NCBI GenBank assembly: GCA_001768325.1
Contig: MENQ01000007.1
Span: 1-64,000, forward strand
DNA length: 64,000 nt
Origin: Bacteroidetes bacterium GWC2_46_850
Lineage (GTDB): Bacteria > Bacteroidota > Bacteroidia > Bacteroidales > Dysgonomonadaceae
Direction: 5' to 3'
Shown here: positions 45,525 through 53,903 of the stretch, in pieces
Layout: each line of letters opens with the position of its first letter
Numbering within the stretch: the stretch's first letter is position 1
Translations under genes and position numbers: made by a program
Notes under the pieces: model-generated
What the model saw: the letters and a program-made list of their open reading frames with translations, nothing else
What the model was told of the DNA's origin: nothing
The model's database searches: none

Positions 45525-46787
45525 ATGGCAACAAACATAACATCCCGTAAGTCGCTTTTTATCGGCTTGCTGATCCTGTCGGGAATCGTTCTCAGCACGA
45601 AGACATCGGCCCAAAACATACGCATCAGTACCGGCATAGAGGTACTGAAGGAATCCGGATTTCGGATACTGCAGGGCAAAAGGGTCGGACTGATCACCAA
45701 CCCAACCGGTGTGGACAACCACCTCAAGTCAACCATCGACATCCTGCACGAAGCCCCCGGCGTGGAACTCGTAGCGCTCTACGGACCGGAACATGGCGTA
45801 CGAGGTGATGTGCATGCAGGTGATAAGGTGTCCGACTTCAAAGATAGCAATACCGGCGTACCGGTCTACTCATTGTACGGAGCCACACGGAAACCCACGA
45901 AAGAGATGCTGGAAGGTGTGGACCTGCTGGTGTATGACATCCAGGATATCGGCTGCCGTTCCTACACCTATATCTCCACAATGTATCTGGCCATGCAGAC
46001 TGCAGCGGAAAACAACATTGAGTTTGTGGTACTGGACAGGCCTAACCCGCTGGGCGGCATCAAGGTGGAGGGTAACCTGGTAGAGGAAGGATTCTTTTCT
46101 TTCGTCAGCCAGCTCAGGATCCCCTATCTGTATGGCCTTACCTGTGGTGAGCTGGCAGAGATGATCAACGGTGAACGAATGAATCCGCAACCCTGTAAGC
46201 TGACGGTGGTGAAAATGAAAAAATGGCGCCGGAAAATGAATTTCGAAGATACCGGTCTGCCTTGGGTGCCCACATCTCCCCATATTCCCTTTGCTCATTC
46301 AGCTTATTTTTATCCGGTGTCGGGGATCCTGGGTGAACTGGGATACATCTCCATCGGTGTGGGGTATACACTTCCATTTGAAATGTTCGCCGCAGAATGG
46401 ATCAATGCGGAAGAATTTGCCGGAGTACTGAATGCAAAAAGAATTCCTGGAATCAGCTTTCGCCCTATCCACCTGAAACCCTACTATGCAGTGGGACAAG
46501 GAAAAAATTATCAGGGAATACAGATTTACCTCACCGATTTCAATAAAGCACGGCTGTCAGACATCCAGTTTCATGTGATGGAGGTGGCTGCGCAGCTCTA
46601 TCCCGACCACAAGGTATTTGATCATGCGCCCGAAAATCGTTTCGACATGTTCGACAAGGTGAGCGGAAGCGATTTTATCAGGTTGGCGTTTTCCAAAAAT
46701 CACCGATTCGATGACATCAAAAGCTACTGGACCAAAGACGAAGAAGCATTCAGAAAATTGTCGAAGAAATATTATCTTTACCGCTGA
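45525..46787 (+). CDS. namZ: NamZ-like exo-N-acetylmuramidase (DUF1343, GH171)
   Basis: 420 aa with a signal segment near residues 12-27 (LFIGLLILSGIVLSTKTSAQ). DUF1343 pattern: GKRVGLITNPTGVDNHL, VALYGPEHGVRGDVHAGD (proposed catalytic Glu), LLVYDIQDIGCRSYTYISTM, VVLDRPNPLGG. The family includes the Tannerella forsythia and Bacillus NamZ enzymes that release MurNAc from the non-reducing end of peptidoglycan strands. This gene lies 26 bp after ampG and just before the MurT-like/MurK/MurQ genes, so its product should feed them free MurNAc. Confidence 0.9.
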   Translation: MATNITSRKSLFIGLLILSGIVLSTKTSAQNIRISTGIEVLKESGFRILQGKRVGLITNPTGVDNHLKSTIDILHEAPGVELVALYGPEHGVRGDVHAGDKVSDFKDSNTGVPVYSLYGATRKPTKEMLEGVDLLVYDIQDIGCRSYTYISTMYLAMQTAAENNIEFVVLDRPNPLGGIKVEGNLVEEGFFSFVSQLRIPYLYGLTCGELAEMINGERMNPQPCKLTVVKMKKWRRKMNFEDTGLPWVPTSPHIPFAHSAYFYPVSGILGELGYISIGVGYTLPFEMFAAEWINAEEFAGVLNAKRIPGISFRPIHLKPYYAVGQGKNYQGIQIYLTDFNKARLSDIQFHVMEVAAQLYPDHKVFDHAPENRFDMFDKVSGSDFIRLAFSKNHRFDDIKSYWTKDEEAFRKLSKKYYLYR

Positions 46788-46854
46788 ATTGAAACGCGTC
46801 GCCTCCATCGTTGGAGACTATGAATTATAACCCATACACTGTTCCATCAAAAAT

Positions 46855-48027
46855 ATGAATACGCTTACCACTACATCGCAAAACAGCCGGCTTCTGTCGC
46901 TCGATATTCTCCGGGGTATTACCATCGCCGGCATGATCATGGTCAACAACCCCGGTTCATGGGAATATGCCTATGCCCCGCTGAAACACGCTCACTGGCA
47001 CGGCCTGACACCCACCGACCTGGTTTTCCCCTTTTTCATGTTCATCATGGGAGTCTCCACCTTCATGTCGCTGCGCAAATTCAACTTTACACCTACCAGC
47101 GCTGCTGTATGGAAAGTGGTACGCCGTACCATTCTTATTTTTGTGATTGGACTGGCGTTGGGTTGGTTCGGGCAACTCATGCGGGGCCTCGCCGCGGGAG
47201 AATCGTTCGGCGTAGCGGCATCCCATTTCGATACGCTTCGCATCCTGGGGGTACTGCAGCGGCTGGCACTTGCCTACGGTCTTGCAGCCCTCATTGCACT
47301 GCTGGTAAAAGACAAACAGCTGCCCTGGATCATTGCCACCCTGCTGGCGGGTTATTATCTGATTCTTCGTTATGGAAGAGGATTTGAGATGTCGGAAGAA
47401 AATATCATTGCCGTCGTGGACAAGGCACTGTGGGGACCCGCCCACATGTACAAAGACAATACACCTGAGGGAGTACGTATCGCACTCGATCCCGAAGGAC
47501 TGCTTAGCACCATCCCCTCCATAGCCCATGTGCTCATTGGCTTTCTTTTCGGAAAAATGATTGTCGAAAACAGGAATAACCATACCAAGGTGGAGAAACT
47601 GCTGATCTGGGGAACCATTCTGGCTTTCTCAGGTTTGCTTTTACAGTACGGATGCCCCATCAACAAGAAAATATGGAGCCCCACCTTTGTGCTGGTGACC
47701 ACAGGCTTTGCAGCGCAACTGCTTGGGCTGCTGATCTGGATTATCGATATCCATAAAAAAGAAAAATGGAGCCGCTTCTTCCATGCTTTCGGAGTCAACC
47801 CGCTCATTGTATACGTGTTCGCCGGTGTGCTCGCCAACCTGGTTGGCAACATCCGTTTTGCCTGGCAGGGAGAGACCATCTCGGTGAAATCATTTACCTA
47901 CAGTGCACTGATTCAGCCCTGGGCAGGGAATTATTTCGGATCGCTGCTCTATGCATTGCTGTTTGTCACCGTCTGCTGGCTTTTTGGATATATACTATAT
48001 AAAAAGAATATTTATATCAAATTATAA
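46855..48027 (+). CDS. DUF5009/HGSNAT-like membrane protein, MurT-like candidate
   Basis: 390 aa, 9-10 membrane segments. It opens LLSLDILRGITIAGMIMVNN (acyltransferase-3/NagX type), then DLVFPFFMFIMGVSTFMSLR. The fold is that of heparan-alpha-glucosaminide N-acetyltransferase relatives (COG4299). In Tannerella forsythia the gene before the MurNAc kinase and murQ has been described as MurT, an inner-membrane MurNAc uptake protein; this gene has the same place. Transport or acetyl-transfer activity cannot be decided from the sequence. Confidence 0.8.
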   Translation: MNTLTTTSQNSRLLSLDILRGITIAGMIMVNNPGSWEYAYAPLKHAHWHGLTPTDLVFPFFMFIMGVSTFMSLRKFNFTPTSAAVWKVVRRTILIFVIGLALGWFGQLMRGLAAGESFGVAASHFDTLRILGVLQRLALAYGLAALIALLVKDKQLPWIIATLLAGYYLILRYGRGFEMSEENIIAVVDKALWGPAHMYKDNTPEGVRIALDPEGLLSTIPSIAHVLIGFLFGKMIVENRNNHTKVEKLLIWGTILAFSGLLLQYGCPINKKIWSPTFVLVTTGFAAQLLGLLIWIIDIHKKEKWSRFFHAFGVNPLIVYVFAGVLANLVGNIRFAWQGETISVKSFTYSALIQPWAGNYFGSLLYALLFVTVCWLFGYILYKKNIYIKL

Positions 48028-48031
48028 AAAA

Positions 48032-48889
48032 ATGATGTTGATTGCCGACAGCGGCGCCACCAAAACAGACTGGTACCTGATACGCGGACGAGAAATCCTG
48101 CAGCGTTTTTCGGGGAAAGGCATCAGTCCCGTGTATCAGAGCGAAGAGGAAATAGCTCAGGAGATAAAGGAACATGTTTTCCCCATGCTGACACATACCG
48201 CTATCGGGGCAATTCATTTCTACGGCACCGGATGCATCCCCGAGAAAATTCCGGTTGTAAAAAATGCCATTTACCGGTCGTTTCCCGTCGATACAATCCA
48301 TGTCTACAGCGATCTGATCGCTGCCGCACACAGCCTTTGCGGCCATAAGAAAGGCATTGCCTGCATCCTTGGCACAGGAAGCAACTCCTGTGAATGGGAC
48401 GGAGAAAAGATCCGGAAGCAGATATCACCACTCGGCTTTATCCTGGGCGACGAAGGGAGTGGTGCCGCCTTGGGCAGACAACTGGTGGCCGACGCACTCA
48501 AAAATCAGTTAACCCCGGGACTGAAGGAAAAACTTCTGGAAGAGTATGCACTGACACCGGCACTGATCATTGAAAAAGTGTACAGGCAACCTTTTCCAAG
48601 CCGCTTTCTGGCGAGCCTCTCACCGTTTTTGCACAACCACATCGAAGACACCTCCCTGCGCCGGATCATCACCGGATCATTTGACGCCTTCTTCGAAAGA
48701 AACGTCATGCAGTACGATTATCGGAATCAGGAGGTTCACTTTGTAGGCTCCATCGCATGGCATTATGCCGACCTGCTGAAGGGGGTTGCAGCACACAAGG
48801 GAATCAGGATAGGGGAAATCACACAATCACCCATGGCGGGACTGATCCGCTACCATCATACCGAAGAGGCGGAAACCCCTAAACTTTGA
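48032..48889 (+). CDS. murK: BadF/BadG-type amino-sugar kinase (MurK-like)
   Basis: 285 aa from ATG 48032 (or the next ATG 48035); the upstream open frame at 47951 overlaps the previous gene and is unlikely. ASKHA ATPase marks: LIADSGATKTDWYLIRG, CILGTGSNSCEWDGE, ILGDEGSGAALGRQLVADA. It phosphorylates GlcNAc or MurNAc at C6. Its place between the MurT-like gene and murQ argues for MurNAc kinase. The start is 4 bp past the previous stop, suggesting tight coupling. Confidence 0.85.
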   Translation: MMLIADSGATKTDWYLIRGREILQRFSGKGISPVYQSEEEIAQEIKEHVFPMLTHTAIGAIHFYGTGCIPEKIPVVKNAIYRSFPVDTIHVYSDLIAAAHSLCGHKKGIACILGTGSNSCEWDGEKIRKQISPLGFILGDEGSGAALGRQLVADALKNQLTPGLKEKLLEEYALTPALIIEKVYRQPFPSRFLASLSPFLHNHIEDTSLRRIITGSFDAFFERNVMQYDYRNQEVHFVGSIAWHYADLLKGVAAHKGIRIGEITQSPMAGLIRYHHTEEAETPKL

Positions 48890-48915
48890 GATATTGAAAC
48901 ATTGAAATCCAACAT

Positions 48916-49734
48916 ATGACATTCATCAAAATAACAGAACAATCGTCGCTCTATGACAATCTGGAACAGAAATCTGTTTTAGAGATACTTACGGAAATCA
49001 ACAGGGAGGACGGGAAAGTGGCGCTGGCGGTAGAAAAAACAATTCCGGAAATAGAGAAGCTGGTGACCGGCATCGTGGAAAGGATGCGGCGCGGGGGAAG
49101 GCTTTTTTATGTGGGCGCAGGCACCAGCGGCAGGTTGGGTGTGCTCGACGCATCAGAAATTCCTCCTACCTTCGGTATGCCCGACACCTATGTGATCGGC
49201 CTGATTGCCGGCGGCGACAGAGCCCTGCGCAACCCGGTGGAGGCAGCGGAAGATGATCTGGAAAAGGGATGGGAAGAGCTTATGGCACACAAGATCAATG
49301 AAAATGATGTGCTGGTGGGCATTGCTGCGTCGGGCACCACACCCTATGTGATCGGAGCATTACGCCGGGCACGGGAAAAGGGCATACTCACAGCCGCCAT
49401 CAGCTGCAACCCCGACTCACCGGTAGCCGCCGAGGCAGAGATAAAAATAGAGCCGATCGTCGGCCCCGAATATGTCACGGGCAGCACGCGCATGAAGTCG
49501 GGAACCGCACAGAAGATGGTGCTAAACATGATCACCACCTCCACCATGATTGGGCTGGGCAGGGTAAAAGGGAACCGCATGGTGAACATGCAACTCACCA
49601 ACCAAAAGCTGGTGGACAGGGGTACGCGGATGATTGTGGATGAACTTTCACTCAATTACGAACAGGCAAAAAACCTGCTCCTTCTCCACGGGTCGGTAAA
49701 AAAAGCCATCGACAGTTATAAGAACGCACAATAA
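48916..49734 (+). CDS. murQ: N-acetylmuramic acid 6-phosphate etherase
   Basis: 272 aa with a SIS domain. LFYVGAGTSGRLGVLDASEI, TFGMPDTYVIGLIAGGDRAL, and the catalytic region VVPEY-like GPEYVTGSTRMKSGTAQKMV are diagnostic. It cleaves the lactyl ether of MurNAc-6-P, giving GlcNAc-6-P and D-lactate. It closes the NamZ/MurT/MurK/MurQ run, and ordinary GlcNAc-6-P metabolism (nagA/nagB) would continue elsewhere. 26 bp separate it from the kinase. The C-terminal domain is shortened relative to longer bacterial MurQ forms. Confidence 0.95.
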   Translation: MTFIKITEQSSLYDNLEQKSVLEILTEINREDGKVALAVEKTIPEIEKLVTGIVERMRRGGRLFYVGAGTSGRLGVLDASEIPPTFGMPDTYVIGLIAGGDRALRNPVEAAEDDLEKGWEELMAHKINENDVLVGIAASGTTPYVIGALRRAREKGILTAAISCNPDSPVAAEAEIKIEPIVGPEYVTGSTRMKSGTAQKMVLNMITTSTMIGLGRVKGNRMVNMQLTNQKLVDRGTRMIVDELSLNYEQAKNLLLLHGSVKKAIDSYKNAQ

Positions 49735-49743
49735 AATAAAGGA

Positions 49744-50085
49744 ATGGCTATTATTATAGATACCGACAACCCCGATCTCCTGCTCGATAAGATTTACGAG
49801 GCAATAGAAACCAGGAAAGCTGATAAATGGATACGTACCGCCGACGGGCGCCTCACATACGGTCCGCTCCTGTGGAGAAACGAAGCGTTTTTCAAACCCC
49901 AGATATGGGTAGATGAGAATCAATTGCGTTTTGGTCTGATAAAAAGAAAGGACAGAAAACACATCACATCCCGGTTGTATACGGCTTTTCACAGCAAACT
50001 GATTGAAATGCTTCTGACTCGCTTCGACGAAGATTTCAGAAGTGTCACTGCCACAGCAGTAAAGACTGAACCTGATGTTTTCTGA
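49744..50085 (+). CDS. Conserved hypothetical protein, 113 aa
   Basis: 113 aa, soluble, basic in its middle (FGLIKRKDRKHITSRLYTAF). It starts 9 bp after murQ and reads IIIDTDNPDLLLDKIYEAIE, DKWIRTADGRLTYGPLLWRN, QIWVDENQLRFGLIKR. No signal or membrane segment and no recognised family. The tight spacing after murQ suggests it is part of the same transcript. Confidence 0.65.
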   Translation: MAIIIDTDNPDLLLDKIYEAIETRKADKWIRTADGRLTYGPLLWRNEAFFKPQIWVDENQLRFGLIKRKDRKHITSRLYTAFHSKLIEMLLTRFDEDFRSVTATAVKTEPDVF

Positions 50086-50113
50086 CGGGTCATAAAAATT
50101 AATGTAGGCAATT

Positions 50114-50953
50114 ATGAAACAACTCACCCTGATACTATTTCTCATCGGCGCAGCATTCACAACAACTGCGCAGGATAACAGATACAACACTGAAACGAAC
50201 ATACCCTATTACCGGGAAGATGTCCGCCTGAAAGACTCATACATCCACGAGCGTTGCCGACTCGATATTTACTACCCGGTCAATAAAAAGGCGTTTGCCA
50301 CGGTGGTATGGTTTCATGGCGGTGGGCTTACCGGAGGAAGCAAGGAGCTTCCTGAGGCACTGAAAAATAAAGATATCTGCATTGTGGGGGTAAACTATCG
50401 TCTCTCACCGCAGGCAGAGGCTCCTGCATATATCGAGGATGCCGCGGCGGCTGTCGCCTGGGCGTTCGCACATATTGAAGATTACGGAGGAGACACCACA
50501 AAGATCTTTGTGTCCGGCCATTCTGCCGGAGGATATCTGGCCATGATGATTGGGCTGGATAAACAGTATCTCGCCGCACACCAGATTGATGCCAACCACA
50601 TCGCAGGCCTGATTCCCCTGAGCGGACAGACCATCACACACTTCAACATCCGTGCGGGATATGGCATGAAAGATACCCACCCGCTCGTGGACAAATATGC
50701 ACCACTCTACCATGTGCGTCCCGACGCACCTCCTCTCCTACTGATCACGGGCGACCGCGAGCTGGAGATGCTTGGCCGTTACGAGGAAAACGCCTATCTT
50801 GCCCGCATGATGAAGGTGGCAGGGCACAAACAAACCCGCCTGCTGGAGTTGCAGGGCTACAACCATGGCATGACCTATCCCGCCTTTCCCCTGCTGCTTG
50901 AGGAGATACAACGGATCGTCCGGGAGAATGCCACATTTGTGATAAATCAGTGA
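50114..50953 (+). CDS. Alpha/beta hydrolase, esterase-like (BD-FAE type)
   Basis: 279 aa. Signal peptide MKQLTLILFLIGAAFTTTAQ. The oxyanion-region VVWFHGGGLTGGSKELPEAL and nucleophile elbow FVSGHSAGGYLAMMIGLD (Ser near residue 140) are clear; the acid and His are probably in LLLITGDRELEM and LQGYNHGMTYPAF. Secreted carboxyl esterases of this sort deacylate glycans. It follows the murQ/hypothetical pair by 28 bp on the same strand, possibly de-esterifying glycan fragments. The substrate is not evident. Confidence 0.85.
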   Translation: MKQLTLILFLIGAAFTTTAQDNRYNTETNIPYYREDVRLKDSYIHERCRLDIYYPVNKKAFATVVWFHGGGLTGGSKELPEALKNKDICIVGVNYRLSPQAEAPAYIEDAAAAVAWAFAHIEDYGGDTTKIFVSGHSAGGYLAMMIGLDKQYLAAHQIDANHIAGLIPLSGQTITHFNIRAGYGMKDTHPLVDKYAPLYHVRPDAPPLLLITGDRELEMLGRYEENAYLARMMKVAGHKQTRLLELQGYNHGMTYPAFPLLLEEIQRIVRENATFVINQ

Positions 50954-50963
50954 CTGATGTTCA

Positions 50964-50995
50964 TTTGTTTACCCTGTTTATTTTGGCTATCTTTG
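50964..50995 (+). promoter_or_regulatory. Promoter of the FemAB-like gene
   Basis: TTTG at 50964-50967, 20-bp spacer and TATCTTTG at 50988-50995: an exact Bacteroidetes -33/-7 promoter. The ATG follows at 51015. Confidence 0.8.
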
Positions 50996-51014
50996 CAAGT
51001 CAAAATGAAACGAA

Positions 51015-52139
51015 ATGCTATCAAACGTCCATAAAAAAGAGGTTGAAGAGCTTTATGCCACCCCCATATTACAGCAAACTGCATTCTGGTCGGTCGTAAA
51101 AAAGAGACTGGGAACAAACACCATCGCCGTCAATTTTAATTCCAGAAAGTCCGCCCTCTACGGAGTCACCGATGACCGGTCATCACTCTCTTCTGATGTG
51201 CTGATTGTACTGCAGCAGATCAACAGGCACCATTCGGTAGCTTATGTACCATACGGACCCGAGCTGGAGCCTGCCGATGAGTTTCAGGGTATATTTCTCG
51301 AGGAGCTTTCCGAATCCTTGCGGCCATACCTACCAAAAAATTGTATCCTCATCCGCTATGATCTCTGCTGGGAGTCGTGGTGGGCCAAGGAAAAAGACCA
51401 CTTCGATGAACACGGTATCTGGAAGGGTGAGCCCGACAGTCCCGCACAGGAGTTCCGATTTAATTTCAATACACAGCACTGGAATTTCAAAAAAGCTTTT
51501 TCAAATATCCTGCCGGCAAACACGGTCTATCTTAATTTAACATACGACACCGAGACCCTGCTCAAAAGAATGAAACCCAAGACACGGTACAACATCGGCT
51601 TGGCACGCCGTAAGGGGGTAACGGTAAAGGCTTTGGGATTGGATGGCATCGACATCTGGTATGAGCTTTACAGGGAAACTGCATCCCGAAACCATATTCT
51701 ACTCAACGACATGAAGTACTTTCAGGCAGTGCTCACCGCACGTGCCGATGATACACACTCACCGGCAGAAGTAAGCCTGCTGGTGGCGGAGAAGGATGGC
51801 AAGCCACTGGCTGCCATGTTTCTGGTGATCACAAAAAACAGGGGATCCTACCTCTACGGCGCCTCCTCCTCCGCAGAACGAAATCTGATGGCCACCTATG
51901 CTTTGCAGTGGGAAGCCATCTGCCGCTCGAAAGCGGCCGGATGTACCGAGTACGACATGTTTGGCATTTCTCCTTCACCCGATCCGCAACACCCATTGTA
52001 TGGATTGTACAAATTCAAATCGGGTTTCGGTGGCGAGATGTACCATAGCCTGGGCTGTTGGGATTATCCGCTGAACAACGACCTGTATACGCTGTTCCGT
52101 GCCTCGGAACTAAACAGCCAGGGATATCATGTAAGTTAA
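51015..52139 (+). CDS. FemAB-like peptidoglycan amino-acyltransferase
   Basis: 374 aa, duplicated GNAT fold. TPILQQTAFWSVVKKRLGTN, VYLNLTYDTETLLKRMKPKT with RYNIGLARRKGVTVKA, and the late GSYLYGASSSAERNLMATYA with LYGLYKFKSGFGGEMYHSLG are FemX/FemAB features. Such enzymes add amino acids from aminoacyl-tRNA to the peptidoglycan stem or related acceptors. It is cytoplasmic. A GNAT gene starts 11 bp after the stop. Its substrate in Bacteroidetes is not known. Confidence 0.85.
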   Translation: MLSNVHKKEVEELYATPILQQTAFWSVVKKRLGTNTIAVNFNSRKSALYGVTDDRSSLSSDVLIVLQQINRHHSVAYVPYGPELEPADEFQGIFLEELSESLRPYLPKNCILIRYDLCWESWWAKEKDHFDEHGIWKGEPDSPAQEFRFNFNTQHWNFKKAFSNILPANTVYLNLTYDTETLLKRMKPKTRYNIGLARRKGVTVKALGLDGIDIWYELYRETASRNHILLNDMKYFQAVLTARADDTHSPAEVSLLVAEKDGKPLAAMFLVITKNRGSYLYGASSSAERNLMATYALQWEAICRSKAAGCTEYDMFGISPSPDPQHPLYGLYKFKSGFGGEMYHSLGCWDYPLNNDLYTLFRASELNSQGYHVS

Positions 52140-52150
52140 AAATATATTGT

Positions 52151-52588
52151 ATGCGTATAGAGAGAGTAACCCATATAGACGAGAGTCTCGTCTCTGCTTT
52201 CAGAAGATTAATGCCACAGCTGACAGGCAGGCAATTCTATCCTTCGTTTGAGGAATTGGAGAAAGTAATCGCCTCTGAAGAGACCCACCTCTTTGTCGCC
52301 ACAGAAGAAGATGAAGTAATTGGCACGCTCACACTGCTGTTTTATCAGATCCCTTCTGGTTGGAAAGCCTGGATTGAAGACGTAATTGTGGACCAGGAAG
52401 CACGGGGAAAGGGCGTGGGCACAGCACTCATGTGGCATTCCATGAAGATTGCCCGCAGGAAAGGGGCTGAAAAGGTGGATCTCACCTCTCACCCCAGTCG
52501 GGAGGCTGCCAACAGGCTATATCAGAAGATGGGTTTCAGACTGCGGGGGTCAAACGTCTACCGCTATGAATTTGATTCAAATGAATGA
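52151..52588 (+). CDS. GNAT family N-acetyltransferase
   Basis: 145 aa from ATG 52151 (MRIERVTHIDESLVSAFRRL); the longer frame from 52058 overlaps the previous gene and is rejected. Acetyl-CoA loop VDQEARGKGVGTALMWHSMK (motif A) and the C-terminal VDLTSHPSREAANRLYQKMGF are typical. The acceptor is unknown. It ends inside a bidirectional terminator (52584-52609), facing the KAS III gene. Confidence 0.9.
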   Translation: MRIERVTHIDESLVSAFRRLMPQLTGRQFYPSFEELEKVIASEETHLFVATEEDEVIGTLTLLFYQIPSGWKAWIEDVIVDQEARGKGVGTALMWHSMKIARRKGAEKVDLTSHPSREAANRLYQKMGFRLRGSNVYRYEFDSNE

Positions 52589-52609
52589 AGCAGCTTGTGC
52601 TGCTTCATT
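52584..52609. terminator. Bidirectional terminator between GNAT and KAS III genes
   Basis: Perfect 11-bp arms AATGAAGCAGC (52584-52594) and GCTGCTTCATT (52599-52609) with loop TTGT and T-rich flanks. It overlaps the GNAT stop and precedes the minus-strand KAS III stop at 52614. Confidence 0.9.
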
Positions 52610-52613
52610 TTCT

Positions 52614-53696
52614 TTACGGAATTTTGTAAACGATGCTGTTGATATTCATGCCGGCACCTACAGAAGCCAGCACAATGTGATCGCCGCTCTTCAGATCATG
52701 ACCATCCATTTTCTTGCGGGTGATCATATCCAGCAACGTGGGTACGGTGGCCACTGAAGAGTTACCCAACCAGGAGATGGTCATGGGCATGATGCTTTCA
52801 GGCACCTCCTTCAGGTCGTACAGCTTGAACAACCGCTGTAATATGGCATCGTCCATCTTTCCGTTTGCCTGATGAATCAATACCTTGCTGACCTGACTGA
52901 TATGCAGTTTCAGCTTATCGAGACCAGCCTTAATTGATTTTGGCACATTCTCCAGCGCATACTGGTACAAACGACGGCCATTCATTTTCAGGTAATAATC
53001 CTTTTTTTCAGCCAACTCCGGATTATAGGAATATCCCATGTGCAGCATATTCACGTAATTCAACGCATCGCTGCGTGAGTTATGGCCTATGATACCCACC
53101 GGCTCATCAGATTCACGTGCCTCCATAACCGCTGCGCCGGCACCATCGGCATAGATCATGCTATCGCGGTCATGCGGATCGGCCACGCGCGACAACACGT
53201 CGGCACCCACGACAAGGATTTTTCTGGCATCACCCGAACGAAGATAATAGTCGGCCTGAATCACCGCCTGTACCCATCCCGGACAGCCATATAGTACATC
53301 ATATGCCACTGTCGACGGATTTTCAATTTCAAGCTTACTCTTCAGTCGCGATGCCATCGTCGGCAGCACGTCCATGCGAATATTATCGACTTTGGTTTCA
53401 CCAAAATTGTGTGCAAAAATGATGTAATCGAGCTCTTCCTTGTTCACTCCCGATGTTTCCAACGCCCTCTGAGCAGCAATCAGGGCCAGATCGGAAGTCA
53501 CCTGGCTGTCCTCGGCATAACGTCGTTCGGCGATGGTGGTAATCTCTTCAAATTTACGGGTAATCTCCTCATTGGGCGTCGTAATGATCTCCCCGGTCGA
53601 GTCAAAAAAAAGGTTATTATGAAAATAATCGTTTCTGATTTGTTTCGTCGGAACATAACTACCTGTCCCCGTAAAAATACTATACAATCGTTTCAT
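52614..53696 (-). CDS. 3-oxoacyl-ACP synthase III family protein
   Basis: 360 aa, thiolase fold. Catalytic Cys in VAYDVLYGCPGWVQAVIQAD, His in VLIHQANGKMDDAILQRLF and Asn in ISWLGNSSVATVPTLLDMI are all present. ERRYAEDSQVTSDLALIAAQ is the typical N-terminal block. It condenses an acyl-CoA primer with malonyl-ACP, either in fatty acid initiation or as a specialised KAS III; no other fab gene is nearby, so the primer is open. Confidence 0.9.
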   Translation of the reverse strand: MKRLYSIFTGTGSYVPTKQIRNDYFHNNLFFDSTGEIITTPNEEITRKFEEITTIAERRYAEDSQVTSDLALIAAQRALETSGVNKEELDYIIFAHNFGETKVDNIRMDVLPTMASRLKSKLEIENPSTVAYDVLYGCPGWVQAVIQADYYLRSGDARKILVVGADVLSRVADPHDRDSMIYADGAGAAVMEARESDEPVGIIGHNSRSDALNYVNMLHMGYSYNPELAEKKDYYLKMNGRRLYQYALENVPKSIKAGLDKLKLHISQVSKVLIHQANGKMDDAILQRLFKLYDLKEVPESIMPMTISWLGNSSVATVPTLLDMITRKKMDGHDLKSGDHIVLASVGAGMNINSIVYKIP

Positions 53697-53903
53697 TCTT
53701 TTCTTATTACTTATTGGAAATGCATCGGATCGGGTTTACCAGAACCCTTACAACTGTGATCATTGTGCATACTCCATATTGAATTTACCTACTTCTAATT
53801 CTTTGGCTCAGGTTTTCAACTGCAAAGGTAAAAAATTAAATTCAAATGAAGTTCAATTTCTCATTGTGAAGATGATTCCTTCTGATGAACACAGCGATAC
53901 ATT

